Shown here one piece after another: positions 1-6,585 of a DNA stretch of 19,335 bases (positions are counted from its first letter, which is position 1; each line of letters opens with the position of its first letter). The position numbers were made by a program, and so were the translations under genes. Origin of the DNA: JAVBOJ01 sp031550755. GTDB taxonomy: Bacteria > Bacillota > Clostridia > Oscillospirales > UBA929. The DNA lies in assembly GCA_031550755.1 (NCBI GenBank), contig JAVBOJ010000129.1, positions 1 to 19,335 of the forward strand, read 5' to 3'. Under the pieces are notes generated by a model. The model made no database searches and had not been told where the DNA came from. It was given only the letters and a program-made list of their open reading frames with translations.

Positions 1-579
1 CTCCAGCCGGTGGGTCTGCGCCATGCGGTAGGCCGGATAGTGCGGGTCGCCCGAGGTTTCCAGCGCACGGCTGATATACCACCGCGCCGCCGGCTCGGCC
101 TGGGGCGCTTGCCCGGCGCGGACGATCAAAATCGGATAAAACCGGGCGTCCTCCCGCGCCAGCGCTTCTTGTACAATGGCAAAGCCGTTTTCGTACAAAA
201 ACCGGCGCAGACGCTCGGCATGGGTCATGGGCTGCAAAATGTAGAGGATGTCCGGCGAGACGGGGCCTTTTTTCAATATGTCGCACAGCGTATCGCCGCC
301 CATGCCGCAGAGCAGGACGGTGTCCGCCCCGGCGGGCAGATCGCGCAGGCCGTCGGTCTGGCGCAGGGGGATTTTGTCCTCCAGCCCGCAGCGGGCGATG
401 AGCCGCCGGGCGCGCATCAGCGGCAGCGGCGACAGATCGGTGGCGGCCAGCACCTCGGCGTGTCCGCTCTGGACAAGCCAAACCGGCAGACGGGCGTGGT
501 CGGTGCCGATGTCGCAGACCCGCGCACCGGGGGCGACCATGTCGGCAATACGCGCAAGGCGGGGAGACAAGACGATCAT
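1..579 (-). CDS. trmK: tRNA (adenine(22)-N1)-methyltransferase TrmK, partial (C-terminus off the left edge)
   Basis: The minus-strand frame from the ATG at 579-577 stays open for 193 codons to the window edge, so the C-terminus is missing. The N-terminal half reads as a class I SAM-dependent methyltransferase of the TrmK family: a CDIGTDHARLP motif near residues 22-32 (SAM-binding motif I), LLCGMGG near the middle, then LQP and a REDARFYPILIVRAG segment that matches the conserved end of the Rossmann domain in Bacillus TrmK. The family methylates N1 of A22 in tRNA, in the cytoplasm. The ATG overlaps the TGA of the upstream MFS gene by four bases (ATGA), so translation is probably coupled, and a GGGAGGG stretch lies just before it. 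In many Firmicutes trmK is followed by a Nif3-like gene; that region is outside the window. Family assignment is confident; activity is inferred. Confidence 0.88.
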   Translation of the reverse strand, partial: MIVLSPRLARIADMVAPGARVCDIGTDHARLPVWLVQSGHAEVLAATDLSPLPLMRARRLIARCGLEDKIPLRQTDGLRDLPAGADTVLLCGMGGDTLCDILKKGPVSPDILYILQPMTHAERLRRFLYENGFAIVQEALAREDARFYPILIVRAGQAPQAEPAARWYISRALETSGDPHYPAYRMAQTHRLE

Positions 580-1829
580 GAGGAGGAGCCCTCCCCTCTG
601 CGGCGGCAGGTATCGGCGCGGCGCAGCAGCAGCGCCGCCGGCAGCGCCGCCGCGTTGAGCGCCACCAGAATCAACGGACTGCCGCCGCCGAGGCTCGGCA
701 CCAGCAGCATCACAATCAGGCCGATCGCGCGGCCGACATTCAATGAGAAGTTGCGCAGACCCAGCACCGCTTCTCCGCGGCCGGGGCCCTCGCGCGCCAG
801 ATAGTCGCTGATCTCATAGGAGGAATACTGGATGGTGTTGTTGTTGAACACCACAAACGCCGCGTCCAAAACTGTAACCAGCAGCACGGTCACCACCGAG
901 AGGGAGACAAGCAGCCCCGCCGACAGCCCGAGCGACAACAGGCTGCACAGCAGCATCCCGGACAGGCGGTGGCGCGGCGTCAGCCGGCGGATGACCAGCT
1001 GGAACACCAGCAGCGCCACCACGCTGCGCGCGGTGGTGGCCAGACCGACGACCAGCTCGTCGGAGGTTTGGGAAAACAGCAGCACATTGAGATAGTAGAG
1101 GAAAATACCGTCGCGTAGGCCGTAGAACACATTGCCCAGCGACATATACATCAGCGGGCCTTTCAGCCGCCGGCGCACAAGCTCCAGCAGCACGCCGCGC
1201 GGCTGGTCGGTGGGCTTGGACGGCATTTTGCGGGTGACCAGCGCGGCGCAGAGAAAGGACACCACCGACACGACAAAGATGGCGGTATAGCCGTCGTTGC
1301 CGGTCAGGGAACGCAAAATCACGCCCGACAAAATCGGGGCGATCAGCACGATCAGGTTGCCGACCAGACCCAAAAACGACATGCCCAGCTGGCGGTTGCC
1401 CGGCGTGGTGTAGCTCAGGGTATAGGAATGGTAGGGCAGCCAGTAGAGGCTGGCACCCAGCGCCGAACACACCGCGATGAGCGGATACCACGTCGTGGAG
1501 TCCTGCCGCAGGGTGATCAGCAGCAGGTAGGACGCGGTATACAGCAGCAGCCCGAACCGGGTCAGAACGGTTTGGGAGAATCGCCGACCAAGCCCTGCCA
1601 CGAACAGATAGCAGAGCGCCTCCATCGAAAACGCCAGCAGGTAATACCGCCCCACCAGCGAAAAATCCCCGGCCGCCTTGAACAAAAAGGTGCCGATAAA
1701 AATACCCGACAGGGTGGTGGCGAAGGAAAAAAGCCCGTGCATGGCCGTAAACCGCAAAAACTCCCGCGAGAGATAGCTGAGGTTTAAAAATCCGGCCAGA
1801 CGGGAACTGAGCCGCCGCAATAGCTTCAC
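576..1829 (-). CDS. MFS transporter, substrate unknown
   Basis: This 417-aa protein is very hydrophobic, with about 11-12 candidate membrane segments (for example residues 33-51, 62-80, 92-107, 114-130, 153-173, 182-199, 262-280, 291-325, 366-380 and 385-402). The central basic loop near residues 200-225 separates two six-helix halves, as in the major facilitator superfamily. It resembles the poorly characterised MFS proteins of Firmicutes; nothing in the sequence gives a substrate. The start is GTG at 1829-1827, three bases after the TAA of the DUF1858 gene. No good ribosome-binding site precedes it, so it probably depends on translational coupling. The next in-frame ATG is about 30 codons in and would remove part of the amphipathic N-terminus. 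Its stop overlaps the trmK start. A membrane exporter within a tRNA-modification operon gives no clear functional hint. Confidence 0.85.
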   Translation of the reverse strand: MKLLRRLSSRLAGFLNLSYLSREFLRFTAMHGLFSFATTLSGIFIGTFLFKAAGDFSLVGRYYLLAFSMEALCYLFVAGLGRRFSQTVLTRFGLLLYTASYLLLITLRQDSTTWYPLIAVCSALGASLYWLPYHSYTLSYTTPGNRQLGMSFLGLVGNLIVLIAPILSGVILRSLTGNDGYTAIFVVSVVSFLCAALVTRKMPSKPTDQPRGVLLELVRRRLKGPLMYMSLGNVFYGLRDGIFLYYLNVLLFSQTSDELVVGLATTARSVVALLVFQLVIRRLTPRHRLSGMLLCSLLSLGLSAGLLVSLSVVTVLLVTVLDAAFVVFNNNTIQYSSYEISDYLAREGPGRGEAVLGLRNFSLNVGRAIGLIVMLLVPSLGGGSPLILVALNAAALPAALLLRRADTCRRRGEGSSS

Positions 1830-1832
1830 TGC

Positions 1833-2042
1833 TTATCGGGCGGCGAGGTAGTCGTTGATTTTTTTGAGCAGCGCGTCGGGATCGACGCCGTGCACCATGC
1901 AGGCTTGCTCCAGCGTTTCGCCGCGGGCCGACGGGCAGCCCAGACAGTGCATTCCGATTTCCAGAAAGAAGCGGGCGGTCTGCCCGTCGAGGGACAGGAT
2001 GTCGCCAATGATGGAATCCTTGGTAACGGTGGCGGTGTTCAT
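1833..2042 (-). CDS. DUF1858 domain protein (redox-disulfide, hybrid-cluster-associated type)
   Basis: A 69-aa protein consisting of one DUF1858 domain (the TIGR03980-like 'hybrid cluster protein-associated redox disulfide' family). The diagnostic part is GMHCLGCPSARGETLEQAC at residues 30-48: a CxxC pair, then ETLEQAC with a third cysteine, followed by a helical DPDALLKKINDYL end. Members are small cytoplasmic proteins thought to bind metal or exchange disulfides; no precise reaction is established. The ATG at 2042 is preceded by a perfect AGGAGG ten bases upstream. The gene sits 19 bases after trmB and three bases before the MFS gene, so it is co-transcribed with tRNA methyltransferases. 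No hybrid-cluster protein gene is present in the window. Confidence 0.88.
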   Translation of the reverse strand: MNTATVTKDSIIGDILSLDGQTARFFLEIGMHCLGCPSARGETLEQACMVHGVDPDALLKKINDYLAAR

Positions 2043-2061
2043 AGGGGGTGTCCTCCTAAAA

Positions 2062-2703
2062 TTATTGTTCCTGCTTGCGGGCCGTCAGGCGAAAAATCGG
2101 CAGCCCCTCCGACGCGAATCGGTGTTCATATTCTGTCTCGGTATCCTCTCCGGGATACATGGGGTCGCCGTGCCAGTCGCGCGAGACGAAGGTCAGCGCG
2201 TAGCCGGCGGCGGGAAATTCCTCCAGCGCGAAGTCAAACAGCGGCTCGTTGTCTGTTTTGAAAAAAATCTCGCCGCCGGGGGCGAGGATGTCGCGAAACA
2301 GGGTCAAAAATCCCCGGTGCACCAGCCGCCGCGCGGCCTGCTTGCGCGGGATCCACGGATCGCAGAAGTTGATGTACAGCCGGGGCGCTTCTCCGGGGGC
2401 AAACCATTGCGGCAGATGCGCCGCGTCGCCTCTGGCAAAAAGCGCGTTGGGGAGGGTTTCCTGTTCCGCCCGCTCCAGAGACAGCAGCACCGCCTCGGGC
2501 ACCCGGTCGATGCCGACAAACAGCGTCCGGGGAAAGCGCACCGCCTGACCGGCGATGAACTGCCCCTTGCCGCAGCCGATTTCCAGCGCCAGACTGTCAA
2601 ACTCGCCCCGCCACTGCCCGCGCCGGCTCTCCGGCGACGCGACAAAGCGCGACGAGACCTTTTCCATGCGCGCCGGCAGGTTCTTTTTTTTGCGCATCCT
2701 CAC
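2062..2703 (-). CDS. trmB: tRNA (guanine-N(7)-)-methyltransferase TrmB
   Basis: A 213-aa protein of usual TrmB length, which makes m7G46 in the tRNA variable loop using SAM. The MRMRKK N-terminus matches the family's typical start. The SAM motif EIGCGKGQF is at residues 41-49. The family block INFCDPWIPRKQAARRL (111-127) corresponds to NFPDPWPKxRHxKRRL, with some positions changed. IFFKTDNEPLFDFALEEF (146-163) is the conserved KTDN segment, and TETEYEHRFASEG (188-200) is the TxYE end motif. The start is taken as GTG at 2703, which overlaps the TGA of the upstream carboxypeptidase and has GGAGGAG eight bases before it. An ATG at 2697 is the alternative, but it would lose the family-typical first two residues. 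The gene is the second of a five-gene minus-strand unit. Confidence 0.95.
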   Translation of the reverse strand: MRMRKKKNLPARMEKVSSRFVASPESRRGQWRGEFDSLALEIGCGKGQFIAGQAVRFPRTLFVGIDRVPEAVLLSLERAEQETLPNALFARGDAAHLPQWFAPGEAPRLYINFCDPWIPRKQAARRLVHRGFLTLFRDILAPGGEIFFKTDNEPLFDFALEEFPAAGYALTFVSRDWHGDPMYPGEDTETEYEHRFASEGLPIFRLTARKQEQ

Positions 2704-3518
2704 GGGGCGGACTCCTCCATGGCCGTTTCATAGGCCTCCCAGTATTCCTCCAGACACAGCCCGGAGGCGCGGATCATGCCGGCCGTCTCCACGCCCACAT
2801 AGCGCAGATGCCACGGCTCGTAGATGATGCGGGTGATCTCGGTCTTGTCGGCGGGGTAGCGCAGGACAAATCCGAAGCGGTGGGCGTTTTCGGCCAGCCA
2901 GAGGCCGGCCTCGGTGTCGCCGAACGAGGTGACCAGCCGCCCGGCGGCGATGTCCACCGCCAGCCCGAGCTGATGCTCGCTCTTGCCCGGCGGCGCGACG
3001 ATGGTGGCGGCGACGGCGGGCGCGAGGTCGCCGTACTGCGCCTTCAGTGCTTTTATTTTTTTGGTATGTAAATCGTTTTGCGTGTTGTAGCTGCGGTACC
3101 CGCTCTGCACCCGCAAAACCCGGATGCCCTCCTCCCGCGCCGCCTTCAGCAGCGCCTGCACGGCCTCGGCAGTCTCGGGCGTCGCCTGGAAGGCGGTGTT
3201 GCCGATGCGCACGAGCTTGTCCGGCGCGAAGGACTTGTCCAGCGGATGGTTATAATTGACCAGCACCGGCATGATCTCCGGGAACTCGATGTCCGGCGTC
3301 TCGGGCAACGGGCTGACAACGGGCGGCGGGACGGCACCGGGCGGCGGGGTCGGGGTCGTCCGCGCCGGCTTGTCCGCCGTGACGGCTGGCGGCGGCGTGG
3401 GATCGGCCGCGCTGGCCAGGGGGCCGACCGCCATGCCGCCGGCAAAAAACAGAAGGCCGAGCAGCCCCAGCGCGAGCGGTATTTTCCCGGGGCTGTGGCG
3501 GATAAAGCGACGGCGCAT
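2700..3518 (-). CDS. D-alanyl-D-alanine carboxypeptidase, VanY/M15B family
   Basis: A 272-aa secreted or membrane-anchored peptidase. A basic N-terminus and hydrophobic stretch (residues 13-35) form a signal peptide or anchor ending near ASAAD. A proline- and threonine-rich linker (40-80) follows, and the catalytic domain starts near residue 84. Zinc ligands and catalytic residues of the M15B family are visible: SGYRSYNTQ (139-147), SEHQLGLAVDI (180-190; H182 and D189), and EPWHLRYVG (234-242; catalytic E234 and H237). The family trims the terminal D-Ala from peptidoglycan stem peptides, outside the membrane. The open frame extends upstream into repeat DNA, but the ATG at 3518 has AGGGGG six bases before it and begins the signal sequence, so it is chosen. 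The gene is first in the unit leading to trmB, with its own promoter near 3651-3679. Resistance is not implied, since no other van genes are seen. Confidence 0.92.
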   Translation of the reverse strand: MRRRFIRHSPGKIPLALGLLGLLFFAGGMAVGPLASAADPTPPPAVTADKPARTTPTPPPGAVPPPVVSPLPETPDIEFPEIMPVLVNYNHPLDKSFAPDKLVRIGNTAFQATPETAEAVQALLKAAREEGIRVLRVQSGYRSYNTQNDLHTKKIKALKAQYGDLAPAVAATIVAPPGKSEHQLGLAVDIAAGRLVTSFGDTEAGLWLAENAHRFGFVLRYPADKTEITRIIYEPWHLRYVGVETAGMIRASGLCLEEYWEAYETAMEESAP

Positions 3519-3524
3519 AGCGAA

Positions 3525-3530
3525 CCCCCT
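3525..3530 (-). promoter_or_regulatory. ribosome-binding site fixing the carboxypeptidase start
   Basis: AGGGGG on the minus strand lies six bases upstream of the ATG at 3518. It decides against the longer reading frame that begins at 3617 inside the repeat element. Confidence 0.7.
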
Positions 3531-3537
3531 TTTTTTG

Positions 3538-3646
3538 AATTGAGAATTAAAAATTAAGAATTGTGGAGTCGGCGGAGCCGACAATTGAATATATCGCGCT
3601 GCGCACGATTCCATCATTCTTCATTCTTAATTCTTCATTCTCAATT
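3538..3646. repeat. MITE-like inverted-repeat element in the carboxypeptidase leader
   Basis: About 109 bp with imperfect AT-rich inverted ends. The left end starts AATTGAGAATTAAAAATTAA, and the right end read on the minus strand starts AATTGAGAATGAAGAATTAA. Both arms are made of degenerate GAATTAA/GAATGAA heptads. Inside is a perfect hairpin, GTCGGC-gga-GCCGAC at 3568-3582, bracketed by AATTGT/ACAATT. There is no coding capacity. The layout (short tandem heptads at inverted ends around a GC hairpin) suggests a small non-autonomous mobile element or an extragenic palindromic repeat. It lies between the probable promoter (3651-3679) and the carboxypeptidase start, so it would be transcribed as leader RNA. 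No clear target-site duplication was found. Confidence 0.7.
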
Positions 3647-3650
3647 ACTG

Positions 3651-3679
3651 ATTATATAACATTCAACCGTCCCGCGCAA
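3651..3679 (-). promoter_or_regulatory. sigma-A-type promoter for the carboxypeptidase-trmB-MFS-trmK unit
   Basis: On the minus strand TTGCGC (3679-3674) and a perfect TATAAT (3656-3651) are separated by exactly 17 bases. Transcription would begin near 3644, at the edge of the inverted-repeat element, giving a leader of about 125 bases. An inverted repeat CAACCGGA/TCCGGTTG (3677-3684 and 3711-3718) overlaps the upstream side, but it lacks a convincing T-tract, so it is not called a terminator for the upstream racemase-like gene. Confidence 0.6.
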
Positions 3680-3726
3680 CCGGAAAATCCGGGCGGAGAC
3701 GGTCGAAAAATCCGGTTGCCCGCGTC

Positions 3727-4773
3727 TCACACGTATTTTCTCGGCAGACGCGGGGCGAACAGCGGGTTGCAGTCGAAATAGACCCGGTCGCCGGCGGTGC
3801 AGGACAGGCCGGTGATGTCCAGCACCACATGCCCCAGCCCCACATTGCCCACCACCCGCGCCTTGGCCTGCCCCACCGACGCCCAGAGCGTTTTGCCGGG
3901 GCGGAAGGCAAACAGGGTTTTCGGCGGCGTCCGCCCGACGCAAAGCCCGTCGGCCACGCCGACCGGCACGAGCGCCAGCACCGAGTCCCTCCTCAGACGG
4001 ACGGGGTGGCTGGAACCGACCGAAAAGCCCTTGGGACGGCGGATGACCTCGGTGACGACCGCCTCCAGCAGTCCGACCTTTTGCAGGCCGTGCTTGCCGG
4101 GGATGCGTCCGGTGACCGCACCGCCGACCCGCACCGCGCCCACCGACGGCAGATTGCAGGAAAACAGCGCCGTCGAGCCGCCGATGTGCAGGATTCCGGG
4201 CTCAAACTGCTCGGCGGCAATGCGTTCCACGACCGAACGGAACTCCTGCATCTGCGCCATGACGGCGCGGGCGCCGTTGTAGCCGCCGATGTGGGTGTAC
4301 ACGCCCGACAGAGCGAGATTGGGCATGTAGCGGTAGACCGACAGGATTTTGTCAATTTCCGGGGGCAAAAATCCGTCGCGTCCCAAGCCGGTATCGACAC
4401 AAATATGCGCCTCGGCCACCGTGCTGCGCCGCTCGGCCAGACCGGACAGCGCCAGCGCCGCGTCTCTCGAGCCGATGGTGGCCACCAGCCCTGCGTCCAG
4501 CAGCGCGTCAATCTCCTCGGGCAGAGAGGTCGAGCGCAGCAGCAGGATTTCCTCGTCGGTAAAACCCTCGCGCCGCAGGAGCGCGCCGTCGGCCGGGTCG
4601 CCCACCGCAAAGCGGCGCACGCCCTCGTCCCGCAGCACCCGGGCGCAGTCCACAATCCCCAGTCCGTAGGCGTTGCCCTTGAGCACGCCGTAGACCGACG
4701 CGCCGCGCGCCCGCTCACGGATGAGGGTCATATTGTGCCGGATTTTTTGCCGTTCTATGAGCAGTGTTTTCAA
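3727..4773 (-). CDS. divergent alanine-racemase-like protein (fold-type III PLP enzyme)
   Basis: A 348-aa protein with the alanine racemase fold. The PLP lysine motif is VLKGNAYGLG (K32), compared with the classical VKANAYGHG. VDTGLGRDGF (127-135), GVYTHIGGYN (157-166) and HIGGSTALF (196-204) match conserved barrel positions. The C-terminal domain is atypical: at the catalytic-tyrosine site, classical GYADG reads GVADG (V273), and classical VGRxxMD reads VGNVGLG. The end GDRVYFDCNPLF...RKYV also differs from Alr, but it resembles what I recall of a divergent Clostridia branch. PLP binding is probable; L-Ala/D-Ala racemisation is doubtful. The start is TTG at 4773 with AGGGGG nine bases upstream. 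A longer frame to 4968 overlaps rqcP and has no family similarity. It lies 13 bases after rqcP. Confidence 0.8.
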   Translation of the reverse strand: MKTLLIERQKIRHNMTLIRERARGASVYGVLKGNAYGLGIVDCARVLRDEGVRRFAVGDPADGALLRREGFTDEEILLLRSTSLPEEIDALLDAGLVATIGSRDAALALSGLAERRSTVAEAHICVDTGLGRDGFLPPEIDKILSVYRYMPNLALSGVYTHIGGYNGARAVMAQMQEFRSVVERIAAEQFEPGILHIGGSTALFSCNLPSVGAVRVGGAVTGRIPGKHGLQKVGLLEAVVTEVIRRPKGFSVGSSHPVRLRRDSVLALVPVGVADGLCVGRTPPKTLFAFRPGKTLWASVGQAKARVVGNVGLGHVVLDITGLSCTAGDRVYFDCNPLFAPRLPRKYV

Positions 4774-4782
4774 GGGAAGACA

Positions 4783-4788
4783 CCCCCT
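4783..4788 (-). promoter_or_regulatory. ribosome-binding site selecting a TTG start for the racemase-like gene
   Basis: AGGGGG is nine bases before the TTG at 4773-4771. It lies at the very end of rqcP, so termination and re-initiation are closely spaced. No in-frame ATG offers a comparable site. Confidence 0.65.
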
Positions 4789-5026
4789 AAATTTCTCTGT
4801 ACATCGCGCCGGCGGCCTCCTTGGTGGCGTGCTCGGACACCGACAGCACCTCCACGCGCAAACTGCGTTGGCCGAAGGTGATTTCCAGCAGGTCGCCCAC
4901 CTTGACCTCATAGGACGGCTTTTGCGCCTTGCCGCCGACGGTGACGCGGGCACCCTCGCAGGCGTCATGCGCGACGGTACGGCGTTTGATGAGGCGGGAC
5001 ACCTTTAAATATTTATCCAATCGCAT
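4787..5026 (-). CDS. rqcP: S4-domain RNA-binding protein RqcP (YabO type)
   Basis: A 79-aa single S4-domain protein. MRLDKYLKVSRLIKRRTVA at the N-terminus and VKVGDLLEITFGQRSLRVEV at residues 41-60 are nearly diagnostic of Bacillus YabO/RqcP. From published family work, RqcP acts with RqcH on stalled 50S subunits, stabilising the P-site tRNA during C-terminal alanine tailing in ribosome quality control. The same family is also annotated as Hsp15-like. The ATG at 5026 has AGGAGA seven bases upstream. Its place after mazG and the HU gene matches the Clostridia order; in many relatives yabP and yabQ come next, but here a racemase-like gene does. A terminator-like hairpin lies only about 20 bases upstream of its ribosome-binding site. 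Confidence 0.92.
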   Translation of the reverse strand: MRLDKYLKVSRLIKRRTVAHDACEGARVTVGGKAQKPSYEVKVGDLLEITFGQRSLRVEVLSVSEHATKEAAGAMYREI

Positions 5027-5056
5027 ATGGGTTTCTCCTGTATTTTAAAATGCGCA

Positions 5057-5083
5057 AAAAGAGCGGAGACCCCCCGCTCTTTT
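5057..5083 (-). terminator. intrinsic terminator between the HU gene and rqcP
   Basis: A perfect 10-bp stem, AAAAGAGCGG (5057-5066) with CCGCTCTTTT (5074-5083), has a seven-base loop. Read on the minus strand it is followed by five T residues. It lies downstream of the HU stop (5141) and just before rqcP, so it should terminate most HU transcripts while some readthrough feeds rqcP. Confidence 0.75.
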
Positions 5084-5140
5084 CGACTGACGCAAACCCG
5101 GCTCCCGCAGGGGAAACGGGCGAGTTTTCAATGTTGGCGT

Positions 5141-5416
5141 TTAGCGGCTGACAGCGTCCTTGAGAGCCTTGCCGGCCTTGAAGACAGGGGACTTGGAGGC
5201 GGGAATCTGGATGCTCTCTTTGGTTTTGGGGTTGCGGCCGATGCGCGGAGCGCGGGACTTCACTTCGAACGAGCCGAAGCCCACGAGCTGCACTTTGTCA
5301 TCATTGACAAGGGCGTCGCTGACAGCTTCAAACAGGGCGTTGATGGCTTTTTCGGAGTCCTTCTTGGTCAGACCGGCCTTTTCGGCCACTACGCTAACGA
5401 GATCCGCTTTGTTCAT
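5141..5416 (-). CDS. hup: HU family DNA-binding protein
   Basis: A 91-aa histone-like protein of exactly the usual HU length. MNKADLVSVVAEKAGLTKKD starts the dimerisation helices. VQLVGFGSFEVKSRAPRIGR leads into the flexible beta-arm, with RNPKT at its tip, followed by PASKSPVFKAGKALKDAV. It binds and bends DNA in the nucleoid without strong sequence preference. The ATG at 5416 follows AGGAGG with good spacing; a longer frame to 5500 has no HU-like residues before this methionine and is rejected. It lies between mazG and rqcP. The terminator after it suggests that most of its expression is independent of the downstream genes, in line with the abundance of HU. Confidence 0.96.
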   Translation of the reverse strand: MNKADLVSVVAEKAGLTKKDSEKAINALFEAVSDALVNDDKVQLVGFGSFEVKSRAPRIGRNPKTKESIQIPASKSPVFKAGKALKDAVSR

Positions 5417-5557
5417 GAAATAATCCTCCTCTAGTATCCTCAAAAAGTAGTATGTGCCAAGGGATGCAAAGGTTATTCGCCTTTTTCCCCCCGAAGCCAA
5501 AATTAGAAGAAGTGTGACAATCCTGAGCCTGTGGGTGCGCCCAACAACGCCAACACG

Positions 5558-6340
5558 CTATTTCACTTGCTCCCACAGTCTGTCCATCTCGGCGAGATCC
5601 ATCTCCCGCAAAGACTTCCCCAGTTCTCCCGCGGCCTGTTCGACCTTGGTAAACCGGGTGATGAATTTCTCGGTCGCTTTTTCCAGCGCGCGCTCGGGAT
5701 CGATGCCGGACAGCCGCGCGGCGTTCACCGCCGAAAACAGCAGGTCGCCCAGCTCCTCCTCGGGGTCGCCCCGGCCGGCCAGCGCCTCGCGCAGCTCGGT
5801 TTGCTCCTCGGAGAGCTTGTCCAGCGCGCCGGATACCTCCGGCCAGTCAAAGCCGACCTTGGCTGCTTTTTTCTGCACCTTTTCGGCCCGGGTCAGCGCC
5901 GGCAGACTGCGCGCCACGCTTTGCATGGCGGCGCTTTGGGACTCCTGCCCCTTGGTTTCCTGCTTGATTTCCTCCCAGCGGGAGAGCACCTCGCCGGCGG
6001 TATGCGCCTGCGCGTCGCCGAAGACGTGCGGATGACGAATGATGAGCTTTTGGCAGATGCCGTCGATGACGTCGTCGATGGAAAAGACGCCGGCTTCCTC
6101 GGCCATGCGGGCGTGGAACACGACCTGCAGCAGCACGTCGCCCAACTCCTCGCACAGCAGGACATCGTCCCGCAGATCAATGGCCTCGCAAACCTCGTAG
6201 GCTTCCTCCAACCTGTTGCGGCGGATGGAGTCATGGGTCTGCTCCGCGTCCCACGGGCAGCCGCCCGGCGCACGAAGAAGCCGCATAATTTCCAGCAGAC
6301 GCGGGAAATCGTATTGATCCGCGTAAGCAAAATCTACCAT
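5558..6340 (-). CDS. mazG: nucleoside triphosphate pyrophosphohydrolase MazG
   Basis: A 260-aa protein with two MazG domains in tandem. The first has GCPWDAEQTHDSIRRNRLEE near residues 27-46, then EELGDVLLQVVFHARMAEE, the ExxD-type metal-binding helices. The second has LSEEQTELREAL and EEELGDLLFSAVNAARLSGI, with ALEKATEKFITRF at the end. The family cleaves NTPs and dNTPs, including aberrant ones, to NMP and pyrophosphate. The ATG at 6340 has GGAAGGG eight bases upstream. The gene is divergent from the chemotaxis receptor. A weak promoter (CTGACA, 18 bases, TGTAAA) may lie at 6366-6395. The 141 bases between it and the HU gene contain no clear terminator. The order mazG-hup-rqcP is typical of Clostridia. 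Confidence 0.95.
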   Translation of the reverse strand: MVDFAYADQYDFPRLLEIMRLLRAPGGCPWDAEQTHDSIRRNRLEEAYEVCEAIDLRDDVLLCEELGDVLLQVVFHARMAEEAGVFSIDDVIDGICQKLIIRHPHVFGDAQAHTAGEVLSRWEEIKQETKGQESQSAAMQSVARSLPALTRAEKVQKKAAKVGFDWPEVSGALDKLSEEQTELREALAGRGDPEEELGDLLFSAVNAARLSGIDPERALEKATEKFITRFTKVEQAAGELGKSLREMDLAEMDRLWEQVK

Positions 6341-6365
6341 AATCCGAGCCCTTCCGCAAGCCTTT

Positions 6366-6395
6366 TTTACAATTTTGCAAAATTTATTTTGTCAG
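6366..6395 (-). promoter_or_regulatory. possible promoter for mazG
   Basis: On the minus strand CTGACA (6395-6390) and TGTAAA (6371-6366) are 18 bases apart in an AT-rich stretch directly upstream of mazG. The match is moderate. Confidence 0.35.
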
Positions 6396-6486
6396 CGCCG
6401 AAAAATTCTCTTTTTTGGCATGGCTCAGTATATCACTGAAATTCCCGCCAAGCAAGGGAAAATTCGTAAATTTTTCAAAGAAGGCG

Positions 6487-6514
6487 TAAAGTATCGATGC
6501 GGGTTACACGATAA
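6487..6514 (+). promoter_or_regulatory. possible sigma-28 (SigD/FliA) promoter for the chemotaxis receptor gene
   Basis: TAAA at 6487-6490 is followed after 16 bases by CACGATAA at 6507-6514. This resembles the flagellar sigma consensus TAAA-N15-GCCGATAT (5 of 8 at the -10 box). It lies about 70 bases upstream of a chemotaxis receptor gene, a usual target of that sigma factor. No good sigma-A promoter was seen here. Confidence 0.45.
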
Positions 6515-6585
6515 TAGTAGTAACGCGCCGCAACCTACATTTTTCACCTGCAATTTTCTCATTTTATACGTATGTGGAGGAACGA

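Noticed and set aside
2700..3518. Vancomycin-resistance VanY
   Set aside because: The M15B family is widespread in ordinary cell-wall metabolism, and no vanR, vanS, vanH, vanA or vanX gene is present.
3677..3718. Inverted repeat as terminator for the racemase-like gene
   Set aside because: The 8-bp stem encloses a long loop and is not followed by a T-tract on the minus strand; it also overlaps the next promoter.
4774..4968. 65-residue N-terminal extension of the racemase-like protein
   Set aside because: It overlaps rqcP in another frame and is rich in Arg, Pro and Cys. The TTG at 4773 has a well-placed ribosome-binding site and begins the family similarity.
5427..5456. TTGGCA...GATACT promoter for the HU gene
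   Set aside because: The -10 would lie directly on the ribosome-binding site, leaving no room for a translated leader, and the match is weak.
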